Both the position numbers and the translations under genes were made by a program. This document shows positions 7,664 to 15,356 of a DNA stretch of 64,000 bases, one piece after another. Under the pieces are notes generated by a model, which was not told the DNA's origin, did not search any database, and was given only the letters and a program-made list of their open reading frames with translations. This DNA is from Alicyclobacillus sp. SP_1 (GTDB lineage: Bacteria; Bacillota; Bacilli; Alicyclobacillales; Alicyclobacillaceae): contig NZ_JAMCCX010000012.1 in NCBI RefSeq assembly GCF_024706985.1, forward strand, positions 19,172 to 83,171, in the 5' to 3' direction. Numbering within the stretch: the stretch's first letter is position 1; every line of letters begins with the position of its first letter.

Positions 7664-8849
7664 AGAACGAGTGGCATGAGAGTAGCGAAAATGACGAATT
7701 GGAAATCTTGGATGTAAATGGAATGACAAAGGTGATGGTAATGAATGCGTCCATCTTGAGCACCCAACCATGGTTGCAATGTCGCCTTCCGAGTTCCGCT
7801 CGACCAATTTATCCTTTTGCATGCAGAACCACTTCTGTGGTCAATGAAGGCTCAATCACACGCTGTAAGACCGTTGCCAAAGTGCCTCCTCCGGTTTCAC
7901 GAAGTCTCCTTCCTCTGAAAATCGAGCCCAGATGAAAATGAAAGTGGGCATGCACCCGGTCACAAGCACAGAGGATTTTGGACGACGCTTATATTTCGTG
8001 TGCGGCTGCGCGTACAGATTTACTTTCTTGAATCGTTGAACCATGTCACCCACTCAAACTCTACTCTCCGTAGGGCCAAGTCGCACCTAATGTATCTCCA
8101 TAGTGTCGCCTTTCTCTCACCATGGTTGCTCCATATTATCACCATATTGACACTTGGCACGTGCCCAATGACTAGGCGAACGCTCCCCGCTCCGATACCG
8201 TTGGAAGTTCCACTACAACGAGTTCGAGGTTGGGTTGTCGACCCCAATGTCGAATTGCTTACATGCTCCGACGACAGTAGGAGATCGCGGCGCATGCTGG
8301 TTCAGCACTGGCCTACTTTCCTCTGGCGACGCCAACTTCTCGTTTCTGGTGCGAAAATGTCACCACTGATGTTATCTACCGTTTTTTAAGGTGTTGAATT
8401 CGCACCATGATAAACCCCCTTTGCGTCAAGGACCTTAATGCACTGCAGACGACATCGCATAATACTTATGACAACCGCAGCATTATTAGCGTCAAAAACG
8501 CACCTTCAAAATCATCGTCGTTAGCTCCAACGAGGTCATGACTGGCCTTTGAGCCATCTGCCTCGCTGTAGTTTCCCATCACCATTACCTCTCAGTTCCC
8601 AAGCGCGAGTTGATAACCAATAACAGATCCTTGGCGCATACGCATTTCTTGGGTACAGTCTTTGTCCGCAATTCACGGTTTTTCCCTTCCCTACGGCGTT
8701 TTACGGTGTTTTAGGGCGCAAGATTTGACACAGACCCAGAGAATGGGTCACTGCATCCAAGTTGCTCGGGTGAGGTTTTTTCGAAGACAAAGTTGTAAAT
8801 GCTGCAACCCGACAGAGCCTTTAGTAATATGGCGTCCTGTGTGGTCCCG
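7664..8849. other. Non-coding or decayed region
   Basis: About 1.2 kb with only short unsupported frames on both strands. It contains a lone GGTCACA (7958-7964), the second copy of CGACCAATTTATCCT (7801-7815) and a CAACCATGGTTG palindrome near 7768. It looks like degraded mobile DNA, and no gene is called. Confidence 0.5.
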
Positions 8850-9260
8850 TTAATTTCTTCTGCCGATTTGTCCATAGTTGATCGGCTTGCACCCGCCCTC
8901 CAACAAAACCTGACGAATGTAGGGTGCCGACCGGCCTATGGCTTGTCCTATCTCAGCAAAGGTTTTTTGCTCCAAAAAGTGCATACGATGTATCAGTTCA
9001 AAGTCTTTCTGCCTCATTTTCCTTGCCCGTGCTGCCGGGGTGATTCTCTCTATTCCGTACCAAGATAAGAGTTTTTTAACGTCCCACCAAGGAACTTCTA
9101 GTACATCACCGATTTCTTGAAACGTCATCAACTCGTCTCGATACCTTGACACCATCTGCTGTAACAAGTGCTCATGTCTTCGAAACGTATTCGCCAAAAA
9201 CTCGTCCGACCGCACCACGCCTCGATTTAAAGTCACTATGGACCGGACCACATAATTCAA
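8850..9260 (-). CDS. Double helix-turn-helix protein, up to 136 aa
   Basis: Two HTH-like segments are visible. The first is [21 protein letters not shown] (about residues 45-65), the second [21 protein letters not shown] (about 100-118), separated by a basic helix ([11 protein letters not shown]). This spacing recalls Sigma-70 region 4 or resolvase-tail HTH folds, but no catalytic domain is present. The first start is TTG 9260, immediately at the spoVK junction; GTG codons a few residues in are alternatives. It may be a regulator of the adjoining element or the remnant of a larger DNA-binding protein. No specific function is assigned. Confidence 0.55.
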   Translation of the reverse strand: MNYVVRSIVTLNRGVVRSDEFLANTFRRHEHLLQQMVSRYRDELMTFQEIGDVLEVPWWDVKKLLSWYGIERITPAARARKMRQKDFELIHRMHFLEQKTFAEIGQAIGRSAPYIRQVLLEGGCKPINYGQIGRRN

Positions 9261-9844
9261 ACCTTGGTCTTGACCAAACAGTCAATCGCTTCCCGCCCGA
9301 AATCCTTGTTGCCGCCGCGGGCCAGTGAATACGCTTCATCAATAAAGAGGACTCCACCGAGCGCACGCTCAATGTGTTCGCGAGTCTTTTGGGCTGTGTG
9401 GCCGATGTACTCACCAACGAGATCGGCACGCTCAACTTCAACAAGGTGGCCTTTTTCGAGTAGTCCCAGGTCTCGATACATTTCGGCGAGCAGCCGCGCG
9501 ACTGTGGTTTTTCCGGTTCCCGGATTGCCCGAAAAGACCATATGCAGGACCGTAGGCGCCGTCTTGAGACGCGCCATCCGCCGCTGCTCCTGAATATAGA
9601 CGTGGGCAAATATTTGACGAATCGTCGCTTTGACGTCTTCCAATCCAACCAAGGTATCTAAGCGACCGAGAATTCCCATCAGCCGCTCGCGTGTCATGCG
9701 CGTGACGGTAGGCATGGGTATCAGTGAATCTCGCCCGGACAATCGAGTCAAAGCTTCACCAACCGCAATTCGGCCATTCTCAAATTCCTCAAGAACTTGT
9801 ATCTTTGTGATGGCATGTGGTTCCAAGCGAGTTCGCGACGGCAA
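9257..9844 (-). pseudogene. spoVK: Truncated spoVK, AAA+ ATPase 5' portion (195 aa)
   Basis: SpoVK is an AAA+ ATPase of sporulating Bacillota, normally a little over 300 residues, needed for spore maturation. This copy has the N-terminal helical part, Walker A (GNPGTGKTT, about residue 106) and Walker B (GVLFIDEAY, about 164). It stops soon after [10 protein letters not shown], losing sensor 1, the arginine-finger region and the lid, so it cannot be a normal ATPase. The break falls in the palindrome TTGGTC-TT-GACCAA (9264-9277), after which accessory DNA begins. Start TTG 9844 is chosen because GAGGTGA lies five bases upstream. Position downstream of hfq fits spoVK. Confidence 0.8.
9264..9277. 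other. Candidate attachment site at the spoVK break
   Basis: A perfect 6-bp inverted repeat with a 2-bp centre, exactly where similarity to SpoVK ends (codons for Leu-Val-Lys then unrelated residues). A short palindrome around two bases is typical of serine-recombinase crossover sites. That reading is inference, as no recombinase gene is visible in the window. Confidence 0.35.
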
Positions 9845-10027
9845 ATGGCTCACCTCAACTTCGTCATCCGATTCTTCGGTAGCCTATGCCACCTTTTTGA
9901 TATGGGTGAATGCCTAGAAAGAGAGCGGTCGTCGGAGCGACATACCCGTGAACCACCTTTATCCAAGGCGCCACTCGCAGAATCCACACAAGAGCTCCCC
10001 GGCAATCCTTCAAGCTTCAGGCGACAT

Positions 10028-10072
10028 AAACAAACAGGGACCAGCCCGCTAGGACTCGTCCCTGTTTGTCTC
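10028..10072 (-). terminator. Terminator of the tRNA operon
   Basis: ACAAACAGGGAC ... GTCCCTGTTTGT forms a 12-bp stem. On the minus strand it is followed by TTATG. It lies just after the last tRNA. Confidence 0.6.
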
Positions 10073-10087
10073 GTTGAATTTCAATTT

Positions 10088-10181
10088 TGGCGGAGTGAGA
10101 CGGATTCGAACCGTCGATACGGTTTTTGACCGTATACTCGCTTAGCAGGCGAGCGCCTTCGACCTACTCGGCCATCACTCC
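10088..10181 (-). tRNA. tRNA-Ser (GCT)
   Basis: Long variable arm (class II), anticodon loop CTGCTAA, TTCGAATC in the T arm and encoded CCA. Last gene of the 12-tRNA operon. Confidence 0.93.
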
Positions 10182-10189
10182 ATAGACAG

Positions 10190-10265
10190 TGGTGGGCGTT
10201 GACGGGTTCGAACCGCCGACCCCCTGCTTGTAAGGCAGGTGCTCTCCCAGCTGAGCTAAACGCCC
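10190..10265 (-). tRNA. tRNA-Val (TAC)
   Basis: Cloverleaf with GGGCGTT acceptor, anticodon TAC in CTTACAA, GGTTCGAACC T arm and encoded CCA. Confidence 0.93.
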
Positions 10266-10271
10266 GAAATG

Positions 10272-10347
10272 TGGAGCTCCCAACCAGATTCGAACTGGTG
10301 ACCTCATCCTTACCATGGATGCGCTCTGCCGACTGAGCTATGGGAGC
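10272..10347 (-). tRNA. tRNA-Thr (GGT)
   Basis: GCTCCCA acceptor, anticodon loop ATGGTAA on a CATCC/GGATG stem, encoded CCA. Confidence 0.92.
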
Positions 10348-10352
10348 ATGGT

Positions 10353-10427
10353 TGGCTCCCCGAGTAGGATTCGAACCTACGACCCTCCGGTTAACAGCCG
10401 GATGCTCTACCGCTGAGCTATCGAGGA
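10353..10427 (-). tRNA. tRNA-Asn (GTT)
   Basis: TCCTCGA acceptor, anticodon loop CTGTTAA on TCCGG/CCGGA, encoded CCA. Confidence 0.92.
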
Positions 10428-10435
10428 AAATCAAG

Positions 10436-10511
10436 TGGTGGAGGTAGACGGATTCGAACCGACGACCCCCTGCTTGCAAGGCAGGTGCTCTCCCAGCTGA
10501 GCTATACCCCC
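10436..10511 (-). tRNA. tRNA-Ala (TGC)
   Basis: GGGGGTA acceptor, anticodon TGC in CTTGCAA, T arm GGTTCGAATC, encoded CCA. Confidence 0.92.
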
Positions 10512-10566
10512 ACGAGAATTCATGCATTACATTTTGAGAACAGACATGGATGAGAAATCTGTTCTA

Positions 10567-10644
10567 TGGTCGGAGCAGCGGGATTCGAACCCACGACCTC
10601 CTGCTCCCAAGGCAGGCGCGCTACCAAGCTGCGCTATGCTCCGA
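10567..10644 (-). tRNA. tRNA-Pro (TGG)
   Basis: TCGGAGC acceptor, anticodon loop CTTGGGA, encoded CCA. Confidence 0.92.
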
Positions 10645-10720
10645 TGGCGTGCCCGGAGAGATTCGAACTCCCGACCTCTTGATTCGTAGTCAAGCGCTCT
10701 ATCCAGCTGAGCTACGGGCA
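10645..10720 (-). tRNA. tRNA-Arg (ACG)
   Basis: TGCCCG acceptor, anticodon ACG in CTACGAA on TTGA/TCAA, encoded CCA. Directly abuts tRNA-Pro. Confidence 0.92.
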
Positions 10721-10726
10721 CAAGAC

Positions 10727-10800
10727 TGGCTGGGGGAGAAGGGATCGAACCTTCGCATAACGGAGTCAAAGTCCGTTGCCTTACCGCTTGGCTATCCCCC
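10727..10800 (-). tRNA. tRNA-Gln (TTG)
   Basis: GGGGGAT acceptor, anticodon loop CTTTGAC on ACGGA/TCCGT, encoded CCA. Confidence 0.92.
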
Positions 10801-10806
10801 ATTAGT

Positions 10807-10883
10807 TGGGGTGAGCGATGGGAATCGAACCCACGTATGCCGGATCCACAATCCGGTGCGTTAACCCCTTCGCCACGCTCACC
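10807..10883 (-). tRNA. tRNA-His (GTG)
   Basis: Acceptor GTGAGCG with the extra 5' G typical of tRNA-His, anticodon loop TTGTGGA on CCGGA/TCCGG, encoded CCA. Confidence 0.92.
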
Positions 10884-10887
10884 ACAC

Positions 10888-10963
10888 TGGCAGGGGCGGC
10901 AGGATTCGAACCCACGACATGCGGTTTTGGAGACCGCCGTTCTACCAGCTGAACTACGCCCCT
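10888..10963 (-). tRNA. tRNA-Trp (CCA)
   Basis: AGGGGCG acceptor, anticodon loop CTCCAAA on GCGGT/ACCGC, encoded CCA tail. Confidence 0.92.
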
Positions 10964-11016
10964 AGGCCTAAGAAAACCAATCTTTGACTCCGCAAAGCTC
11001 TCCAAGTACAAACCAC

Positions 11017-11101
<85 letters not shown>

Positions 11102-11106
11102 GCTAC

Positions 11107-11182
<76 letters not shown>

Positions 11183-11203
11183 GCCTCATCGGCGACAAGT
11201 CAT

Positions 11204-11233
11204 AACTTAACACAGCGCGAGCACTCGTGTCAA
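11204..11233 (-). promoter_or_regulatory. Promoter of the tRNA operon
   Basis: TTGACA (11228-11233, minus strand), an 18-base spacer and TAAGTT (11204-11209). It lies immediately upstream of the first tRNA. Confidence 0.65.
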
Positions 11234-11320
11234 CTGCGAATTTCGACGCCAATACCGACCTTTTACTTCCAATTAAAGCGCGACATTCGACTGAATTTTG
11301 CGACGAGTCGCCGGGCTTAC

Positions 11321-11566
11321 TCACTCAGCTGTGGGTTCTTCCAATGCCATCAAGTTGACGGCACGCAAAGGAATAAACGTAGATATGGCATGCTTGTATA
11401 TCATCTGCTGTTTTCCATCCGCTTCAACAACAATCGTGAAGTTGTCAAACGCCTTCACATTTCCACGAATTTGAAATCCATTCACCAAGTATACAATGAC
11501 CGGTATTTTCTCTTTGCGGACTTGATTCAAGAATGTATCTTGAATGTTCACCGGCTGCTTACTCAC
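11321..11566 (-). CDS. hfq: RNA chaperone Hfq, 81 aa
   Basis: Hexameric Sm-like protein that binds small RNAs and poly(A/U) RNA. The N-terminal [19 protein letters not shown] is Sm1, with the conserved Q and FLN residues, and the YKHAIS signature of Sm2 lies near residue 57. A short acidic tail follows. Start GTG 11566 gives the family's usual length and is preceded by AGGAGTG; in-frame upstream ATGs (11608, 11584) lack a better site. It lies next to miaA, as in many bacteria. Confidence 0.93.
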   Translation of the reverse strand: MSKQPVNIQDTFLNQVRKEKIPVIVYLVNGFQIRGNVKAFDNFTIVVEADGKQQMIYKHAISTFIPLRAVNLMALEEPTAE

Positions 11567-11660
11567 GCCGTTCACTCCTGTCATCAGCGGATGAGAGTAG
11601 TCTATCATGCGCTACTCCGATTGCACGAAAGCCAACTGCAGTTTGAGACAAAGTTACACG

Positions 11661-12617
11661 TCAGGTGTATTCGCGATGGTCACATGAAATTCCTGCAAAA
11701 TATTTGCCGATACGCTCACTGGCGACGTCAATCAGCTGATTCGCGTTTAGAACCGACATGTCCAGCCACTCAACTCGCTCATCTTGTCGCAAAAAACTGA
11801 GTTGGCGTTTGGCATAGCGTCTTGTGTCCTGTTGGATTTTCCCGACCATGTCCGGCATCGTCATCTTTCCCTCCAGGAACGCCACGACGTGCCGATAGCC
11901 AATGGCCTGCATTGCCTGGCCACCCAGTGGCACGCCGCGCAACATCAGTTGTTCAACTTCACGAATCCACCCTGCTTGAACCATGGCTTCAACGCGTTGA
12001 TTGATACGACGGTACAACTCCTCGCGAGAACATGTCAAACCAAGCAGCAGTGCATCAAAGCGTGGTGGTCTCGGATGCCATTGATAGGACGCAGAAAGCG
12101 GCTGACCTGTGATATAGTATACCTCCAATGCCCGAATCACCCGTCGAACATCGTTCGGATGAAGTCTGTTTGCGGAGAGCGGATCGACCCGAACGAGTTC
12201 TGCATGGAGTGCTTCAACTCCACACTCTTCAGCTCGCTGCTGAAGGGATGCCCGCAATGCACTCGATTTCGCTTGATGCTGAAAATCGAGCCCGTCGACC
12301 AGACCGCGAACATAGAGCGTGGTCCCGCCGACTACCAACGGCAGGCGGCCTCGGGCCGAGATGTCGTGAATTCTCTCTTCGGCATAGCTCACGAAGTCTG
12401 CCACCGTAAAGCTTGCCTCCGGTTGAACGAGATTAAGACCGTAATGGGGAACGCCTTTCATTTCCTCGAGAGTCACTTTCCCGGTCCCAACGTCCAGGCC
12501 CTGGTAGATTTGCATTGAATCGGCGGAAATGATTTCACCATCAAATACCCGTGCCAACTCGATGGCCAACGCGCTCTTGCCAACTCCGGTTGGACCAACC
12601 ACACAGACGAGCGTCAT
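11661..12617 (-). CDS. miaA: tRNA dimethylallyltransferase MiaA, 318 aa
   Basis: Transfers a dimethylallyl group to A37 of tRNAs reading UNN codons. N-terminal P-loop GPTGVGKSALA, then DSMQIY, GTTLY and the R-x-L-E-V-YYITG segment typical of MiaA, with a C-terminal QQDTRRYAKRQLSFLR motif that contacts the tRNA. The product is the substrate for MiaB, encoded six genes upstream. ATG 12617 is used: AAGGGGGAG lies six bases before it, and it overlaps the stop of the preceding methyltransferase gene as ATGA. Confidence 0.95.
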   Translation of the reverse strand: MTLVCVVGPTGVGKSALAIELARVFDGEIISADSMQIYQGLDVGTGKVTLEEMKGVPHYGLNLVQPEASFTVADFVSYAEERIHDISARGRLPLVVGGTTLYVRGLVDGLDFQHQAKSSALRASLQQRAEECGVEALHAELVRVDPLSANRLHPNDVRRVIRALEVYYITGQPLSASYQWHPRPPRFDALLLGLTCSREELYRRINQRVEAMVQAGWIREVEQLMLRGVPLGGQAMQAIGYRHVVAFLEGKMTMPDMVGKIQQDTRRYAKRQLSFLRQDERVEWLDMSVLNANQLIDVASERIGKYFAGISCDHREYT

Positions 12618-13450
12618 CAAGGTCTCCCCCTTTGCCACACGGCGAAGGCAAAACTTGCATTCGTCTTGTCCGGAAGAACAGGAAGGTCTGACAAAAGTTT
12701 ATCGCCCAAGCGACACTTTATCACAACCGTCCGCCGCGCCACTCGACAGGCGTCCGCAAACACGTCTCTCGTCAGCACCTGGTGATTTGCAAAAATACGC
12801 AGCGGCTCCATTGCCGCAGACCGTTCCAAAGGGTGGTGAAACATCGGATCGAAATAGACCGCATCGACCGAGGCATCGCCCAATTTGGAAAGAATTCGAC
12901 CGGAGTCGCCCCAGAGCATCTCGATACCCGCCAAATGCTCGGCCACATCCGGCGGAATGGAGCGAGTCCAGCGCACGGCATACTGCATCAGGCGGGCAAC
13001 GAGAAAAGTGGACTCAACCGCGATGACGCGCCCGCTTTGCCCGACGCCTGCTGCCAGCAAGAGTGCGTCTCCGAGGAGTCCGCAGGTGGCATCCAAAACC
13101 ACATCACCAGGACGAACTCCGATGGCTCGAAGCAACCGGTCTTGGCGCCCTCGTTGGTGCTCACGAAGCCGCAACAAGGACATTCCAGGGTGGTAGCGAA
13201 GTGCCATTTCCGGGGCCTGCCGGTGAATGAGGCTGGGCTCGTCTCCCGCCAACACGACGACGTTTGCAGAGGTCTTTGCAAACAACTCCTCCACACTGCG
13301 GCCCCGCCGTTCAAGGTAAGTGGCTCCGAAAAAAGCCGCAGTCTGCCGAGCGCATCTCTCTTTGTCTGCATTGCCTTCCTGACGGATTGGCAACACACTG
13401 ACAATTGGCGCACTTTGCTTATCCTCTCGAGAACGCCGAATGTCAGACAA
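12617..13450 (-). CDS. RsmJ-like SAM-dependent methyltransferase, 277 aa
   Basis: Class I Rossmann methyltransferase. DATCGLLGDALLLA is the SAM-binding motif I, and AVYFDPMFHH matches the catalytic-site DPMF of the RsmJ (16S rRNA m2G1516) family. The N-terminal ~80 residues are lineage-specific (CARQTAAFFGATYLERRGRS). In this position in spore formers it is usually annotated only as a methyltransferase, so rRNA methylation is likely but not certain. TTG 13450 is preferred: it just overlaps the mutL stop and follows AAGGAG. It couples to miaA by ATGA. Confidence 0.75.
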   Translation of the reverse strand: MSDIRRSREDKQSAPIVSVLPIRQEGNADKERCARQTAAFFGATYLERRGRSVEELFAKTSANVVVLAGDEPSLIHRQAPEMALRYHPGMSLLRLREHQRGRQDRLLRAIGVRPGDVVLDATCGLLGDALLLAAGVGQSGRVIAVESTFLVARLMQYAVRWTRSIPPDVAEHLAGIEMLWGDSGRILSKLGDASVDAVYFDPMFHHPLERSAAMEPLRIFANHQVLTRDVFADACRVARRTVVIKCRLGDKLLSDLPVLPDKTNASFAFAVWQRGRP

Positions 13451-15356
13451 TGCGCCGAAACTCCTTCTCCAGATAATGAGCCGACAATTCAAGAAAGACT
13501 GGGCGTCCGTGCGGGCAATGAAACGGATCATCCAGCGTGGTCAACTCGCGACACAAGGCTTCCATCTCAGCCGCAGAGAGTCGATGATTCGCCTTGATGG
13601 CCGCCTTGCAAGCTCGCAGCACAACCATCTGGCGAAGCGCGTCCGGCGCATCGACCGTTCTCGTTCCCTTGGCTGCCGCAAACCCCTCGTTTGCGGACGA
13701 CCGAATGATGTCTTCCACCAGTCTGTCAACGTCCAGTCCTTCCCATACTTCAGGAATCGAGCGAATGAGCACGTCTAAATCTCCAAACCCCTCAGTCTCC
13801 AAACCAAGGTTCGCAAACGTCTCTTGATGTTTTTGCCAAAACACATGTTCGGAAGGGCTGAGTGTCAACGTCAAAGGAACGAGAAGTGGAATTTTCGCAC
13901 CTTGACGCTCTTTCATCTGCGCGCTGAATCGCTCGAAGAGAATGCGTTCGTGCGCGGCGTGTTGGTCAATGATGTACACGTGCTCAGCGTCTTCAGCAAC
14001 GATATACATACCGAGCACCTGCCCAACGGGACGCAACGACCAGTTCTCCGGCCGCGACCGTGGAACCGCCTCCTCTGGAGCGCGCGCCGCCCTGTACTCT
14101 TCGTGACTTTGAGTGGCGTCGAGTGCGCACGGGGGTAACGAGGCGTCCGTCTCCCTTTGCACCTTTCCACTTTCTCGAATATCTCTCGCAAAAACCGCAG
14201 GAAGTTCGTGCCGCCATTCGTGAACTCCGTTCAACAGAGGTTGCGCCAGATAAGTGGCAGTCTGTCTATCCATGGGCCGATCCCGCTCCGCAGAAAGTGG
14301 CCCTCGCACAAGCGATTCGGGCAGTTGGCGGGCGGTATTGGAGAAGGTTGGTACGGCAGTGAGTTGAACGCCGTCCAAGATGGAAGCCACCATCCGTTCA
14401 ACAGCGAGGGCAAGTTCCCGCTCTTCACTAAAACGCACCTCGGCCTTGTGCGGATGAATGTTCACATCGACTAGGGTAGGGCTGATTCGAATGTGAAGGC
14501 AGTACATAGGGTGGCGGTTGACCATAAGGCGAGACCCATACCCCGCGACAATCGCCTGATGAATGGTCAAGTTCCGAATCGGTCGCTGATTGACAAACAG
14601 GTGGCCATGAGCACGATTCGATTTCGCCTGGTTGGGACGACCAATCCAAGCCTGTAACTCAAAGTCAGCAGTGCCGCTCGTCCCCTCCAAAAAATTCGCG
14701 GCTTCCGAAGGCCCGTAGAGCGCTGCCAAGACAGAGCGCAGATTCCCTCGACCGGGTGAAGAGAAACTACTGTGACCGTCGACGCTCAACCGAAAAGCAA
14801 CCTCCGGATGTGCCAGCGCAGCCCGCTGCACCACCTCAGCGCAGCGAGCAGACTCGGTCTGAACGCTGCGAAGATACTTCAATCGGGCTGGGGTGTTGAA
14901 GAAGAGCTCACGGACACAGATGCGCGTGCCTGGAGCAGACTGAACCGCAACCGGAACAGATACTTCGTCCGAACCTTCGACCGACACGCAGACAGCACTC
15001 GTTTGCTCAGCCTGGCGCGTGACTAACTCCACCTTCGCTACAGCCGCTATCGCCGCCAACGCCTCGCCTCGGAAGCCGAGAGTGCGCACCTGGGTCAGGT
15101 CACGCGCATGCAGCAGTTTGCTCGTCGCATGGCGAGCAAACGACAAGACAGCATCTTCCTCGGACATTCCAACGCCATCGTCTTCGACCGAAATTTCTCG
15201 AATTCCACCTTCGACGATAGAGACGTGAATTCGTCTAGCTCCTGCATCCAAACTGTTTTCGATTAACTCCTTGACGCACGATGCGGGCCGCTCGACCACT
15301 TCGCCCGCCGCAATTTGGTTGGCCAAGGCGGGACTCATTAATTGAATGACACCCAT
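13443..15356 (-). CDS. mutL: DNA mismatch repair protein MutL, 637 aa
   Basis: Couples MutS recognition to strand incision. The N-terminal GHKL ATPase shows E-L-x-x-N-S-x-D-A-G-A (ELIENSLDAGA), DDGVGM and GFRGEAL. The C-terminal dimerisation domain carries DQHAAHERILFE (about residue 464) with ACKAAIK and CPHGRP, the metal-binding endonuclease set of MutLs from bacteria without MutH, so this enzyme should nick DNA itself. A proline/charge-rich linker joins the halves. ATG 15356 overlaps the end of mutS by 19 bases. Confidence 0.95.
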   Translation of the reverse strand: MGVIQLMSPALANQIAAGEVVERPASCVKELIENSLDAGARRIHVSIVEGGIREISVEDDGVGMSEEDAVLSFARHATSKLLHARDLTQVRTLGFRGEALAAIAAVAKVELVTRQAEQTSAVCVSVEGSDEVSVPVAVQSAPGTRICVRELFFNTPARLKYLRSVQTESARCAEVVQRAALAHPEVAFRLSVDGHSSFSSPGRGNLRSVLAALYGPSEAANFLEGTSGTADFELQAWIGRPNQAKSNRAHGHLFVNQRPIRNLTIHQAIVAGYGSRLMVNRHPMYCLHIRISPTLVDVNIHPHKAEVRFSEERELALAVERMVASILDGVQLTAVPTFSNTARQLPESLVRGPLSAERDRPMDRQTATYLAQPLLNGVHEWRHELPAVFARDIRESGKVQRETDASLPPCALDATQSHEEYRAARAPEEAVPRSRPENWSLRPVGQVLGMYIVAEDAEHVYIIDQHAAHERILFERFSAQMKERQGAKIPLLVPLTLTLSPSEHVFWQKHQETFANLGLETEGFGDLDVLIRSIPEVWEGLDVDRLVEDIIRSSANEGFAAAKGTRTVDAPDALRQMVVLRACKAAIKANHRLSAAEMEALCRELTTLDDPFHCPHGRPVFLELSAHYLEKEFRRIV

